Below are positions 7,933-16,824 of a stretch of DNA of 61,159 nucleotides, in pieces. Numbering within the stretch: position 1 is the first letter of the stretch; each line of letters opens with the position of its first letter. The notes beneath the pieces are model-generated. The model made no database searches, was not told where the DNA came from, and saw only the letters and a list, made by a program, of their open reading frames with translations. The position numbers were made by a program, and so were the translations under genes. This DNA comes from Halorubrum californiense DSM 19288 (GTDB lineage: Archaea; Halobacteriota; Halobacteria; Halobacteriales; Haloferacaceae), in assembly GCF_000336875.1 (NCBI RefSeq), contig NZ_AOJK01000017.1, positions 1 through 61,159 of the forward strand, in the 5' to 3' direction.

Positions 7933-9669
7933 ATGGCCGTGAAACAGATGGGCGACGGGCTCGCAACGGTCGCTAAGTTGACTTCGGAGGTGATGGAGTC
8001 GTACGAGCAGCTGGACATCTCTAAAGCGAAGTACGTCGGCCTCGTGTTGCTGCCGGCCGTGTTCATCTTCCTCGGGAGCGTCGTCGGGCTGGTCGCGCTC
8101 CCGCTCCCCTTCGCCGCCCGGGTCCCGATCCCGATGTTCGGCGGGCTCATCCTGTTTTCGGCCGTCATCTACCCGAAAATCTACCTCTCCAGTCTGGAGA
8201 CGAAGATCGACAACCAGCTGCACCTCGTGATGACCCACATGACGGTGCTGTCGACGACGAACATCGACCGGATGGAAGTGTTCCGGACGCTGGCGAAAGA
8301 GGAGGAGTACGGCGTCGCCGCCGAGGAGATCGGCCGCGTCGTCCACCTCGTCGACACGTGGAACCAGAGCCTCGACGACGCGTGTCGCCGCCGGGCCCAA
8401 GAGGTCCCCTCCGACGCGATGGCCGACTTCTTCGACCGCCTCGGCTACACGATGGGCGCGGGGCAGTCCCTCGAAGAGTTCCTCGTCTCCGAGCAGGACG
8501 TGATGCTGGCGAAGTACGAGACCCGCTACGAGTCCGCGCTCTCGAACTTGGAGGTGATGAAAGACCTGTACATGTCGATGATCCTCTCGATGACGTTCGC
8601 GTTGGTGTTCGCCGTCGTCCTCCCGATCCTCACCGGTAACGACCCGACCGCGACGGTGGCGGCCGTCATCGTCCTCTTCGTCTTCGTCCAGCTCGGCTTC
8701 TACGCGATGATCCGCGCGACGTCGCCGTACGACCCGATCTGGTACCACCCCGACGAGCGGGCGCCCGGCGACCTGAAGCTGTGGGGCTCGCTGATCGGCG
8801 GCGGCGGGCTCTCGCTTATCATCATCGGGATCACGGCCGCCGGGATGTTCGGGTACGGTCCCGGGCTCCCCGGTATCCTCTTCTTCCTCGACGACGTCAG
8901 GCTGCCGCTGTACCTCGCGGTCCCCATCTCGCCGCTCATCATCACCGGGGTCGTCCTCCGGAGCGAGGAGCAGGCGATCACCGCCCGCGACGGCGAGTTC
9001 CCCTCGTTCGTGCGCGCGCTGGGCGCGACCGAGAGCGCGAAGCAGTCGACGACCACGGACGTACTGACGACGCTCCGCGACAAGAACTTCGGCAAGCTCT
9101 CCGAGTCCATCGAGCGGCTCTATCGCCGGCTCAACATGCGGATCAGCACCGAAGGTGCGTGGCGAGCGTTCTCGCGTGACACGCGCTCGTACCTCATTCA
9201 GAAGTTCTCCGAGATGTACCTCGTCGGCCGGCGGATGGGGGGCGACCCGAAGATGCTCGGCGAGCTGATCTCACGGAACATGAACGCCGTCAACCAACTG
9301 CGCGAGCAGCGCCGGCAGGCGGCGATGACGTTCATCGGGCTCCTGTACGGGATCACCGCGGCGGCGACGTTCGCCTTCTTCATCGGGCTGGAGGTCGTCG
9401 CCATCCTCGCGGACCTGACCGCCGACTTCGGCCTCGAAGAAATGGACATGGCCCAGATCGTCTACCCCGGCGCCTACGACATCCCCCTCATCGAGTACCT
9501 CCTCCTTACGGTCGTGCTGTTCAACGCGGCGCTCTCCTCGCAGATGATCCGCCGGATCGACGGTGGCAACCCCGCGAACGGGTACATCCACTTCGTCCTC
9601 CTGACGTGGCTCGGAGCGGGCACCGCCATCGCGACGCGGACGCTCGTCAACGCGATCCTGTCGATCTGA
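7933..9669 (+). CDS. arlJ: Archaellum membrane platform protein ArlJ
   Basis: 578 aa. The polytopic T2SF-family membrane protein on which the ArlHI motor sits. Hydrophobic stretches are visible at about 40-85 (VGLVLLPAVFIFLGSVVGL), 215-255, 290-345, 470-500 and near the C-terminus, with two cytoplasmic T2SF-like domains between them (e.g. LAKEEEYGVAAEEIGRVVHL). The long form is normal for haloarchaea. It is the last gene of the arl cluster. The next gene is convergent on the minus strand. Confidence 0.94.
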   Translation: MAVKQMGDGLATVAKLTSEVMESYEQLDISKAKYVGLVLLPAVFIFLGSVVGLVALPLPFAARVPIPMFGGLILFSAVIYPKIYLSSLETKIDNQLHLVMTHMTVLSTTNIDRMEVFRTLAKEEEYGVAAEEIGRVVHLVDTWNQSLDDACRRRAQEVPSDAMADFFDRLGYTMGAGQSLEEFLVSEQDVMLAKYETRYESALSNLEVMKDLYMSMILSMTFALVFAVVLPILTGNDPTATVAAVIVLFVFVQLGFYAMIRATSPYDPIWYHPDERAPGDLKLWGSLIGGGGLSLIIIGITAAGMFGYGPGLPGILFFLDDVRLPLYLAVPISPLIITGVVLRSEEQAITARDGEFPSFVRALGATESAKQSTTTDVLTTLRDKNFGKLSESIERLYRRLNMRISTEGAWRAFSRDTRSYLIQKFSEMYLVGRRMGGDPKMLGELISRNMNAVNQLREQRRQAAMTFIGLLYGITAAATFAFFIGLEVVAILADLTADFGLEEMDMAQIVYPGAYDIPLIEYLLLTVVLFNAALSSQMIRRIDGGNPANGYIHFVLLTWLGAGTAIATRTLVNAILSI

Positions 9670-9698
9670 GCGCGACTCGCCGCTCTCGGCCCCTTCCG

Positions 9699-10637
9699 CT
9701 ACCCCTCGAACAGCGTCGGCTCGGCGACCGCTTCGTCGGCCGCGTCGCGCCACGAGCGCGACGGCGTCCACCCGAACAGCCGCGCCGCCTTCTCGATCGC
9801 GTAGGCGCCGCGGTCGTCGCCCTCGTCGAACGCGCTCTCGTCGACCGCGCAGCCGTCTGGCACCTCGCCGTACGACTCGTGGAGGAGGTCGAGCAGCGGA
9901 CGACCGAGCGCGTTGTCGGCCGCGACGCAGTTGACCGCCTCGTGAGTGCCTGGCCCGACGGCCGGACTCGCTCCGAGGAGGTCCGCGACCGCGGCCGCGA
10001 CGAGGTCGGCGACGTCGCGGGCGTCGACGTACGACCAGAAGTTGCCCGCACCCGCGTCGAGGTCGGTCACGTACTCGTCCGCGCGGCAGGCGTAGTCGCC
10101 GGGGTACTGGATCCACGACGGGCGGAGCGAGACCGCGGGGACCTCGTGACGGCGCGCGACCGCGCCCGCCGCCGCCTCCGCGGTCACCTTCGAGAGCCCG
10201 TACGGGTCCTCGGGGCGGAGCGGGTGGTCCTCGGTGATCGGTAGCTCGTCGGGGAACGGCGTCGGATCGGCGAAGAAGAAGCCGTAGGCGCCGTCGCTGG
10301 AGGCCTGGACGACCGGCGCGTCCGCCCGGCCGGCCGCGTCGAGGACGCCCTTCGCCGCGAGCGCGTTCGTCTCGAACACCCGGCCTTCGGGGTGCGTGCC
10401 GGCGACGGGGATCGCGGCCCAGTGGACGACCGCGTCGGGGTCGACGCTCGTGACGACGTCGAGGGCCTGATCGCGTTCGGCGAGGTCGGCCGCGCGGAAC
10501 GAGACGTTCGGGGCCGGGTCGACGCCGAGCCCGGGGTGGTCGTAGTCGACGACGACGACCTCGTAGTCGCCGGCGAGGCGGTCGACGACCCAGCGCCCGG
10601 AGGCGCCGCGGCCGCCGGTGACGAGGACTGTCTCCAT
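9699..10637 (-). CDS. NAD-dependent epimerase/dehydratase (extended SDR)
   Basis: 312 aa. The extended short-chain dehydrogenase fold is shown by the N-terminal nucleotide-binding motif VTGGRGASGRW (TGxxGxxG) and the catalytic YGLSK (YxxxK). A Ser position (QASSDGAYG) precedes it. Such enzymes usually act on nucleotide sugars, but the substrate cannot be read from sequence. It is a single gene on the minus strand, convergent with arlJ and divergent from htpX. Confidence 0.85.
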   Translation of the reverse strand: METVLVTGGRGASGRWVVDRLAGDYEVVVVDYDHPGLGVDPAPNVSFRAADLAERDQALDVVTSVDPDAVVHWAAIPVAGTHPEGRVFETNALAAKGVLDAAGRADAPVVQASSDGAYGFFFADPTPFPDELPITEDHPLRPEDPYGLSKVTAEAAAGAVARRHEVPAVSLRPSWIQYPGDYACRADEYVTDLDAGAGNFWSYVDARDVADLVAAAVADLLGASPAVGPGTHEAVNCVAADNALGRPLLDLLHESYGEVPDGCAVDESAFDEGDDRGAYAIEKAARLFGWTPSRSWRDAADEAVAEPTLFEG

Positions 10638-10768
10638 GCGTCGGCGTCGGCGTCGCGGCGCAAAAGCGCACCGTTGCGGCGACGCGCGTCCGCCCGCGGG
10701 CAGCGGGTTCCGTCCGGATCGTTCCCGGCTCCGGCAGGCTTTAACGCGCCGAGCGGTAACTCGGAGAC

Positions 10769-11638
10769 ATGGACTGGAAGACAGATTGGGGGTTGCGTGG
10801 ACGGATGGCGTTCACGATGTTCCTCCTGTTCGCCCTCTACGTCGTGTTCGTCGGAGCCCTGACGCTGTACTTCGGCGACTTCCTGTTCCCGCTGATCATG
10901 CTCGGCGGGTTCTCGGTCGCGCAGTACTTCTTCAGCGACAAACTCGCGCTGCGGAGCATGGGCGCCCGCGAGGTCGACCCCGACGAGTACCCCGACCTGC
11001 ACCGTCGGATCGAGCGGCTGAGCCAGCAGGCCGACCTGCCGAAGCCAAAGGTCGCCGTCGCGGACACCCGCGTGCCGAACGCGTTCGCCACCGGCCGGAA
11101 CAAGAAGAACGCCACCGTCGCGGTGACGACCGGGCTGCTCGACAGCCTCGACGAGGACGAGCTCGACGGCGTGCTCGCCCACGAGCTCGCCCACGTGAAG
11201 AACCGCGACGTGATGGTGATGACCATCGCGTCGTTCCTCTCGACCATCGCGTTCTTCATCGTGCGGTGGGGGTGGCTGCTCGGCGGCGACAACCGGCAGG
11301 GCGCGCCCGTCATCGTGGCGATCGTCGCCTCGCTACTGGTGTGGGTGATCTCGTTCCTGCTCATCCGCGCGCTCTCGCGGTACCGCGAGTACTCGGCCGA
11401 CCGCGGCGCGGCGCTCATCACCGGGAAGCCCGGCGCGCTCGCCTCGGCGTTGATGACCATCGACGGGCGGATGGACAGGGTGCCGGAGGAGGACCTCCGC
11501 GAGGAGGCGGAGATGAACGCGTTCTTCATCATCCCGATCAAGGCCGGCTTCGTCGGGAAGATCGCCTCCACGCACCCCTCGACGGAGAACCGCATCGAGC
11601 GGCTCCGCGAGCTGGAAAAGGAGATGGAGACGGCCTGA
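10769..11638 (+). CDS. htpX: Membrane metalloprotease HtpX
   Basis: 289 aa, the usual size. An M48-family zinc protease for membrane protein quality control. Two N-terminal transmembrane segments (about 14-32 and 38-55) precede the zinc motif HELAH at 138-142. Two more hydrophobic segments follow, and the third zinc ligand is in REYSADRGAA. A TATA-like CTTTAAC lies at 10739-10745, about 27 nt before the ATG. It is followed by the structured repeat at 11711. Confidence 0.95.
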   Translation: MDWKTDWGLRGRMAFTMFLLFALYVVFVGALTLYFGDFLFPLIMLGGFSVAQYFFSDKLALRSMGAREVDPDEYPDLHRRIERLSQQADLPKPKVAVADTRVPNAFATGRNKKNATVAVTTGLLDSLDEDELDGVLAHELAHVKNRDVMVMTIASFLSTIAFFIVRWGWLLGGDNRQGAPVIVAIVASLLVWVISFLLIRALSRYREYSADRGAALITGKPGALASALMTIDGRMDRVPEEDLREEAEMNAFFIIPIKAGFVGKIASTHPSTENRIERLRELEKEMETA

Positions 11639-11710
11639 TACTGCGCTAGGTCCGATTGTTCTGTTTGCGGTTCACACGTTTCTGAGGGTGGCTCGACGAC
11701 GTACTCCTCC

Positions 11711-11956
11711 GAAGCCCCGGCCGGGAGGGCGGCGCACGCTCGCTGCGCTCCTCGGTCGCTCACTCCGTTCGCTCCCTGCGGTGCTTGCGTCGCTTGCGAC
11801 GCCCTCCCGGCCGCCCCTTCGAGTCCCGCCCCTCAACCGCACCTCACACCTCCCCAGCCTCGCGGTTCGCGCTCTTCGAGCGCTCACCGCGTCCCTCGCG
11901 CGTGCTGGCGTCGCGGCCGCCGGTGGCGGCCGCTCGCAGGCACGCGCCACCGCAGT
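11711..11956 (+). repeat. Structured palindromic intergenic repeat, copy 1
   Basis: A full-length copy of a modular element. Module A: GAAGCCCC, then arm GGCCGGGAGGGC (from 11719), a loop of about 70 nt, arm GCCCTCCCGGCC (11801-11812), then GCCCCTTC. A conserved linker CCTCCCCAGCCTCG follows. Hairpin B is nested: CGCGGT/ACCGCG outside (11861-11891) and GCGCTC/GAGCGC inside. Hairpin C: GCGCGTGC/GCACGCGC (11898-11947) enclosing GCGGCCGCC-GGT-GGCGGCCGC. It ends CACCGCAGT. It lies 73 bp after htpX and about 40 bp from the RNase P RNA 3' end. No convincing protein is encoded. Confidence 0.85.
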
Positions 11957-11994
11957 CTATTATCGATAGCGGAACGGCCGCGCCGCTGGTCGGT

Positions 11995-12324
11995 GTGAGC
12001 GGACTGAGGGGAGTAAGCCCCCTTCGGTTCGTCCCGACATTCGGCTGAGCGTCCGCGCCGTGGCCAGACTACCTTGTGGCGCGGACTTGCACCGGCGAGG
12101 ATTCGCCGTTCCATCCGTTCCCGCCCGTCGGTCCTCCTCGGGTTAACTCCCTTCCCTTGCGGGTCGGTTCGCACGAATCACGGGTCGGGGCGGGGGGTGT
12201 CGTTGCTGTTCCAGAGCCAGCCGTCTCCGACTCCGGGCGTGTGCCCGGTCGCCTGTCCGGCCGGTGGGGGGACTTTCCTCATGCCAAGGGCACGGGAGTC
12301 GGGCTCCCTCTGTCCGGTCTGCCC
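11995..12324 (-). ncRNA. rnpB: RNase P RNA
   Basis: The catalytic RNA that matures tRNA 5' ends. Read on the minus strand it carries the universal GAGGAAAGTCC (12269-12279) near the 5' side and GGGGGCTTAC near the 3' side. Between them are archaeal type A signatures such as GGAACAGCAACGACA and GTGCAAGTCCGCGCCACAAG. The ends were set by a possible P1 helix, GGGCAGAC (5' end near 12324) with GTCCGCTC (3' end near 11997), which has one G-T and one A-C pair. The ends are uncertain by about 10 nt. The protein partner Rnp1 is encoded at 58971. Confidence 0.9.
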
Positions 12325-12337
12325 TTTCGCCCGCCGG

Positions 12338-12347
12338 CGAATAAGCG
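12338..12347 (-). promoter_or_regulatory. TATA-like element for rnpB
   Basis: CGCTTATTCG on the minus strand is the only A+T-rich element upstream of the RNase P RNA. Its centre is about 20 nt from the inferred 5' end, slightly closer than usual, so either the 5' end or this assignment may be off by several bases. Confidence 0.4.
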
Positions 12348-12443
12348 GTTCGGTCGGCCGGCTCTCGTGCGAGACACCGCGAACGCCGCGAGCACGGTCC
12401 CACAAGGGAAGCGTTCAAGTCGTCAGCAACGTAATGGACTCTC

Positions 12444-13046
12444 ATGTCCGAGGCTCAGACCGTTCAGCTGTCGTACGACGACGGTGCACGAGCGGTCGAA
12501 CTCGCGCGGGAGGCGGTCGAGTCGTTCGTTCGACACGGGCAACGCGAACAGCCCGGAAGCATGCGAGAGGCGTTCTACGCCCGCACGGGCGCTTTCGTCC
12601 GGCTCGAATCCACTCGGGGACGGGGCCGTCTCCGCGGCTGCGCCGGCGCGTGGGACACCTCCGACCAGCTCGGCCACGCCATCGTCGAGGCCGCCATCAA
12701 GGCCGCCTCCGACGACTCCTGCGGGTCCGAGGTGGAGCCGAAGGAGCTCGACAACATCACCGTCTCCGTGTTCGTCGTCTCGAACACCGTCCTCACGAAC
12801 GATCCCGCCGAGGACCTCAAGATCGGCACCCACGGCGTCTCCGTCGACAGCGGCAACGCTCACGGCTGGCTCTACCCGACGGTCCCCGTCGAGAACGGCT
12901 GGTCGGCCGCGGAGTTCCTCTCGCGCACCTGCCGGAAGGCGAAGCTCTCGCCGACCGCCTGGCAGGAGGAGGACACGATGGTGACGCTCATCGAGGGCCA
13001 GGTCTTCCGAGAGCGCGCCGACGGCGGCGCCGTCGAAGAGCTGTAG
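12444..13046 (+). CDS. AMMECR1-family protein
   Basis: 200 aa. The family has the conserved LRGCxG motif, here LRGCAG at 63-68, and the expected length. Its biochemical role is unknown, and archaeal members are sometimes found near radical-SAM or MEMO genes, which is not the case here. The gene is divergent from rnpB. The ATG is preferred because YDDGARAVELAREAV, the normal N-terminal helix, follows closely. Confidence 0.93.
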   Translation: MSEAQTVQLSYDDGARAVELAREAVESFVRHGQREQPGSMREAFYARTGAFVRLESTRGRGRLRGCAGAWDTSDQLGHAIVEAAIKAASDDSCGSEVEPKELDNITVSVFVVSNTVLTNDPAEDLKIGTHGVSVDSGNAHGWLYPTVPVENGWSAAEFLSRTCRKAKLSPTAWQEEDTMVTLIEGQVFRERADGGAVEEL

Positions 13047-13066
13047 ACCCCCGTTTCCGTTCCTTT

Positions 13067-14227
13067 TCAGCCGTCGTTCCCGTGCCCCACCGCCGCCGCG
13101 TCCGCGAGCGCCCGCTCCGTCGCGGCCGACAGGTCGAACGCCTCGTCGGCGACGACCTCCCCGTCGCGGATCACGGGCTCGAAGAGCGACTCGGCGTCCT
13201 CCGGGCCCGAGCGGCCCGCGATTCCGACCGCGTGCGCTCCGTCGGCGGTGCGGTAGACGTCCTTCGCGCCCGACAGCTTCCCCCGCTTGGCCGCCGGCTC
13301 GCCGTCGACTTCGACGATGTCGAGCGCGAAGTCGACCGGGTCCGCGTTGGAGACGTACCCGCCGACGCCGAACCCGTCGACCACGTCGCGCAGGTCGCGG
13401 AGGTCCGCGGGGCCCAGCCCGCCCGAGACGTACACGTCGACGTCCTCGTGGCCCCGCGCGTCGAGTTCCCACCCGACCTCGCGGACGATGTGCCGGAAGT
13501 CGCCGCGCCGGGAGCCGGTCGTGTCGAGGCGGACGCCGTCGAGGTCGTCGCCGAGCGTCTCGACGGCCCGCAGCACCTCGTCGACCTCGTCGGAGTAGGT
13601 GTCACACAGCGCGATCCGGGGCGCGTCCGCGGGGGCGCCCTCGTCGTAGGCGCGCCACGCGGCCTCCTGTTCGCCGCGCCCGAAGCAGATGGCGAGCGCG
13701 TGCGGCATCGTCCCCGACGCCGCCCGGCCGATCAGTTCGCCGGCGGCGACGTGCGAGAAGCCGTCGAACCCGCCCACCAGCGCGGAGCGCTCGACCGCCG
13801 CGGTCATCGCGGGGTGGACGTGGCGCGCGCCGAACGAGAGGATCTGCGACTCGGGGGCGGCGACCCGGCAGTCGAGCGCCGCCGTCGCCATCCCCGACGC
13901 GTGCGAGAGGAAGCCCAGAAGCGACGTCTCCAACCGCGCGAACGCCAGGTACGGCCCCTCGATCCGCATCACCGGCCCGCCGTCGAACAGCCGGCCCTCC
14001 GGGATCGCGTCGGCGTCGACGTCGCGGCCGGCGAGCAGTTCGACCGCGTCGCCGAGCCCGGCGAACAGCTCGAACTCCCCGTCCGGGAACTGGTCCGCGG
14101 TCACCTCGGCGACCACGCGCGGGTTCCGCCCGGCCGCCTCCAGCGCCGCCTCGGTCCGCTCGAAGTACGCGTCGGTCGCGCGACCGTCCCGGATCGCGGC
14201 CGCGTCGACGATGTCGAACTCGCTCAT
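13067..14227 (-). CDS. Nicotinate phosphoribosyltransferase
   Basis: 386 aa. Converts nicotinate and PRPP to nicotinate mononucleotide in NAD salvage. Family features are FLSHASGMATAALDCR, FGARHVHPAM, GTMPHALAICFG (the conserved phosphoribosyl-binding GT-PHAL region), ALCDTYSDEVDEV and the beta-barrel strands VRLDTTGSRRGDF and DVYVSGGLGP. The ATG at MSEFDIV was chosen because codons further upstream encode low-complexity sequence. A nicotinamidase-like hydrolase is encoded 2 kb away, fitting a salvage route from nicotinamide. Confidence 0.9.
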   Translation of the reverse strand: MSEFDIVDAAAIRDGRATDAYFERTEAALEAAGRNPRVVAEVTADQFPDGEFELFAGLGDAVELLAGRDVDADAIPEGRLFDGGPVMRIEGPYLAFARLETSLLGFLSHASGMATAALDCRVAAPESQILSFGARHVHPAMTAAVERSALVGGFDGFSHVAAGELIGRAASGTMPHALAICFGRGEQEAAWRAYDEGAPADAPRIALCDTYSDEVDEVLRAVETLGDDLDGVRLDTTGSRRGDFRHIVREVGWELDARGHEDVDVYVSGGLGPADLRDLRDVVDGFGVGGYVSNADPVDFALDIVEVDGEPAAKRGKLSGAKDVYRTADGAHAVGIAGRSGPEDAESLFEPVIRDGEVVADEAFDLSAATERALADAAAVGHGNDG

Positions 14228-14318
14228 GCCCGGCGGTTCGGCCGCGGGGACGAAAAGGCACCCGTGTCGCAGCGGGGGCGCGGGAGCGTCCGAAACTGCC
14301 CGCCCAGCGCGCGGACTC

Positions 14319-16073
14319 CTACGCCGCCCGTCGCGCGAACAGGCCGAGCGCCGCCGCGAGGGCGACGAGCGCCGCCGCGACGCCGAACCCGGGGGTGCTG
14401 CCTTCGGTGTCGCCGTCGCTCCCGCTTCCGCCGTCGGTACCGTCGTCGCCGTCGCTTCCGTCGCCGTCGTCCGTACCGCTGTCCCCGTCGCTACTGTTGT
14501 CGTCGGTGCCGTCTCCGGTGCCGTCGCCGTCGCTCCCGTCATCGCCGTCGGCGTCCGGGAGCGCGAGGTCGGCGTCCGGGCGGAGTTCGAGGACGCCCGC
14601 CGGCGAGGGCGCGTGGGTTATCGTCACGCTCGTCCCGTCGCGCTCGACGCCGTACGCGCCGGGGAAGTCGCTCTCGTCGTCGATCTCGTACACCGTCCCG
14701 TCCGCGTACTCGTCATCTCCGTGCGCGGTCAGCATCCGCACGTAGGCGTCGCGGAACGCCGCGGCGTCCGCCTCGGTCTGCCACTCGGTCGCCCAGACGT
14801 AGCCGTCGCGGTCGCCGTTCCGGTAGGGGTACAGCTCGTCGTCGGCCCAGCCGTCCGTCACGGGGTGCGCGTAGTTGTAGGTCCCCCGAGTCTCGAGTTC
14901 GGCCTCCGCGTCGAGGTGGATCTGGACGTTCTCACGAACGCTTGCCGACGGGTCGAGGATCGGGTATTCGTACTCCAAGCTCTGGTACCAGAACATCACG
15001 AACATCGACGCCTCGCCGGTGGTCTCCGCGCCGTCGACGCCCTGGTCCGAGTACGTCTCCCACCCCTCGGTCGCGGTGTCTTCGAGGGTGACGTTGCCCT
15101 CCTCGTAGTCGGGGTTCCGGTGGATGACCTCCGCGGTCGAGTCCGGCGGGTCGTTCATCGTCTCGTTGACGGCCGCCCACCCGCCCTCGTCGCGGAGTTC
15201 GCGGACGTACAGCGCGCCGTCGCCGTACGGTTGGAGGACGGTCTGGAGGATGCCGAAGTTGAACTCGGCGCCCCCGCCCCCGCCGTCGCCCTCGGGCGCG
15301 TCGGCGCAGGTCCAGTTGTCGGCGCAGCGGGCCGCGTAGCGCTCCTCGACGTGGACCGCCTCGCCCTCGATTATCCCGTCGACCGCGAGGTCGCCGTCCT
15401 GCGTCGCGCCGACGTAGCGCGGGTCGGTGAGGTCGTGGTACTGGTCTTGCATCGCGTGGAGCAGTTCGTGCGCGAGCGTCGAGGGGTCGATATCGGGGGA
15501 CTCGCCGTCGGGGACGACGATGACGATCCGGTCCTGCGAGGGCGAGTAGAAGCCGGAGACCGCGCCGCCGAACACCGAGTCGATCTCGTCGTTGGCGTCC
15601 GTGTCGTCGCCGACGACGAACAGCGCCTCCCACACCTGATCGTTCCAGCGCCGGAACGCCTCGGAGCCGTTCCCGCTCGCGGTGTCGTTGGCGTACTCGC
15701 TCCGCGTGACCGTCTCGACCGGCACGTCCTGCTTGAAGGGGCGCTGGCGGACGTGTTCGACGCGGGCCATCGTCAGGTCCGTCAGGGCCGCCAGCTGCGT
15801 CTCGTTGAGGCCGTCGGTCTCCCCGAAGTCGACCGACTCCTCGTAGTGGGTTCCGTTCCAGCAGCCCACCAGTTCGGTGCCGTCTCCCGGGTCGCACTCG
15901 GCGGCCGACGCGGAGGGCACGGCGTCGGACGTCACGGGGCCGTTTCCGGCCGACGCGGCGGGGACCGCGCCGGCGTCCGGAGCGGCGGCGACGCCGGCGG
16001 TGAACGCGACACACAGGATGACGACAGCGGCGACGACCGCGGCCGCGATCGGGAGGGTGGGAGCCCGTCGCAT
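14319..16073 (-). CDS. Hvo_1808-type surface protein with HExxH and PGF-CTERM
   Basis: 584 aa. A Sec-type signal peptide (about 1-30, MRRAPTLPIAAAVVAAVVIL) is followed by an ectodomain with a zinc-protease-like HELLH motif at 202-206 (DPSTLAHELLHAMQDQ). A Ser/Asp/Gly-rich stalk of about 60 residues comes next. The C-terminus is a PGF-CTERM signal (TPGFG, hydrophobic helix, ARR), which archaeosortase ArtA replaces with a lipid. The protein should therefore be lipid-anchored on the cell surface. I recognise it as the haloarchaeal Hvo_1808 family. Protease activity is inferred from the motif only. Confidence 0.85.
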   Translation of the reverse strand: MRRAPTLPIAAAVVAAVVILCVAFTAGVAAAPDAGAVPAASAGNGPVTSDAVPSASAAECDPGDGTELVGCWNGTHYEESVDFGETDGLNETQLAALTDLTMARVEHVRQRPFKQDVPVETVTRSEYANDTASGNGSEAFRRWNDQVWEALFVVGDDTDANDEIDSVFGGAVSGFYSPSQDRIVIVVPDGESPDIDPSTLAHELLHAMQDQYHDLTDPRYVGATQDGDLAVDGIIEGEAVHVEERYAARCADNWTCADAPEGDGGGGGAEFNFGILQTVLQPYGDGALYVRELRDEGGWAAVNETMNDPPDSTAEVIHRNPDYEEGNVTLEDTATEGWETYSDQGVDGAETTGEASMFVMFWYQSLEYEYPILDPSASVRENVQIHLDAEAELETRGTYNYAHPVTDGWADDELYPYRNGDRDGYVWATEWQTEADAAAFRDAYVRMLTAHGDDEYADGTVYEIDDESDFPGAYGVERDGTSVTITHAPSPAGVLELRPDADLALPDADGDDGSDGDGTGDGTDDNSSDGDSGTDDGDGSDGDDGTDGGSGSDGDTEGSTPGFGVAAALVALAAALGLFARRAA

Positions 16074-16219
16074 AGGAATCGTATCGGACGCCCCGGTAAG
16101 TAGTTTGTCGGTTCCTTCGCCGCCGCGGCCGGCGAATTTTTCGGTCGGATTCCGACGGGTCGCCGCGTGGCCCCCGCGGCGGCGCCGACGCTTTTTGCCC
16201 CCGCGCGCTAACCGTCGGT

Positions 16220-16798
16220 ATGGCGTTCGATCCGACAGCAACCGCGGCCGTCGTCGTCGACATGCAAAACGGGTTCTGTCACCCCGACGGGAGCCTCTAC
16301 GCCGAGCCGAGCGAGGCCGCCGTCGAGCCGGTGACGGCGCTCGTCGACCGCGCCCGCGAGGCCGGCGCGTCCGTCGTCTACACCCGCGACGTCCACCCGC
16401 CCGAACAGTTCGACGAGACCCACTACTACGACGAGTTCGACCGGTGGGGGGAACACGTCGTCGAGGGCTCGTGGGACGCCGAACTCCTCGACGACCTCGA
16501 CGTGCGGGAGGAGGACCACGTCGTCGAGAAGCACACCTACGACGCCTTCTACAACACCGACCTCGAGGGACACCTCGACGCACACGGGATCGACGACCTG
16601 CTGATCTGCGGCACGCTCGCGAACGTCTGCGTCCTCCACACCGCCGGCAGCGCGGGGCTCCGGGACTACCGCCCGGTCGTCGTCGAGGACGCGCTCGGCT
16701 ACATCACCGAGGAGCATCGCGAGTACGCCGTCGACCACGCCGACTGGCTGTTCGGCGAGACGGCGACCCGCGACGAGGTCGCCTTCGCGTCGGCGTAG
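16220..16798 (+). CDS. Cysteine hydrolase, nicotinamidase-like (isochorismatase superfamily)
   Basis: 192 aa. The catalytic triad of the superfamily is visible: D14 (VVVDMQNGF), K104 (VVEKHTYDAF) and C137 (LANVCVLHT). D57 and H59 (TRDVHP) are in the position of metal ligands of archaeal nicotinamidases. Nicotinamidase (deamidation of nicotinamide to nicotinate) is the best guess because a nicotinate phosphoribosyltransferase lies nearby. Other cysteine hydrolases of this fold cannot be excluded. Confidence 0.82.
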   Translation: MAFDPTATAAVVVDMQNGFCHPDGSLYAEPSEAAVEPVTALVDRAREAGASVVYTRDVHPPEQFDETHYYDEFDRWGEHVVEGSWDAELLDDLDVREEDHVVEKHTYDAFYNTDLEGHLDAHGIDDLLICGTLANVCVLHTAGSAGLRDYRPVVVEDALGYITEEHREYAVDHADWLFGETATRDEVAFASA

Positions 16799-16824
16799 TC
16801 GGGACCGACGACACCGCCGGTCGT

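Noticed and set aside
11688..11969. Open frames of about 90 codons inside structured repeat copy 1
   Set aside because: Copies 2 and 3 do not preserve a common reading frame; only pairing and linkers are preserved.
12074..15091. A 1005-codon plus-strand frame over rnpB, the AMMECR1 gene and the antisense of the phosphoribosyltransferase and surface protein
   Set aside because: It is composed almost only of Arg, Pro, Gly and Ser repeats. It runs across a non-coding RNA and genes with clear homology in other frames.
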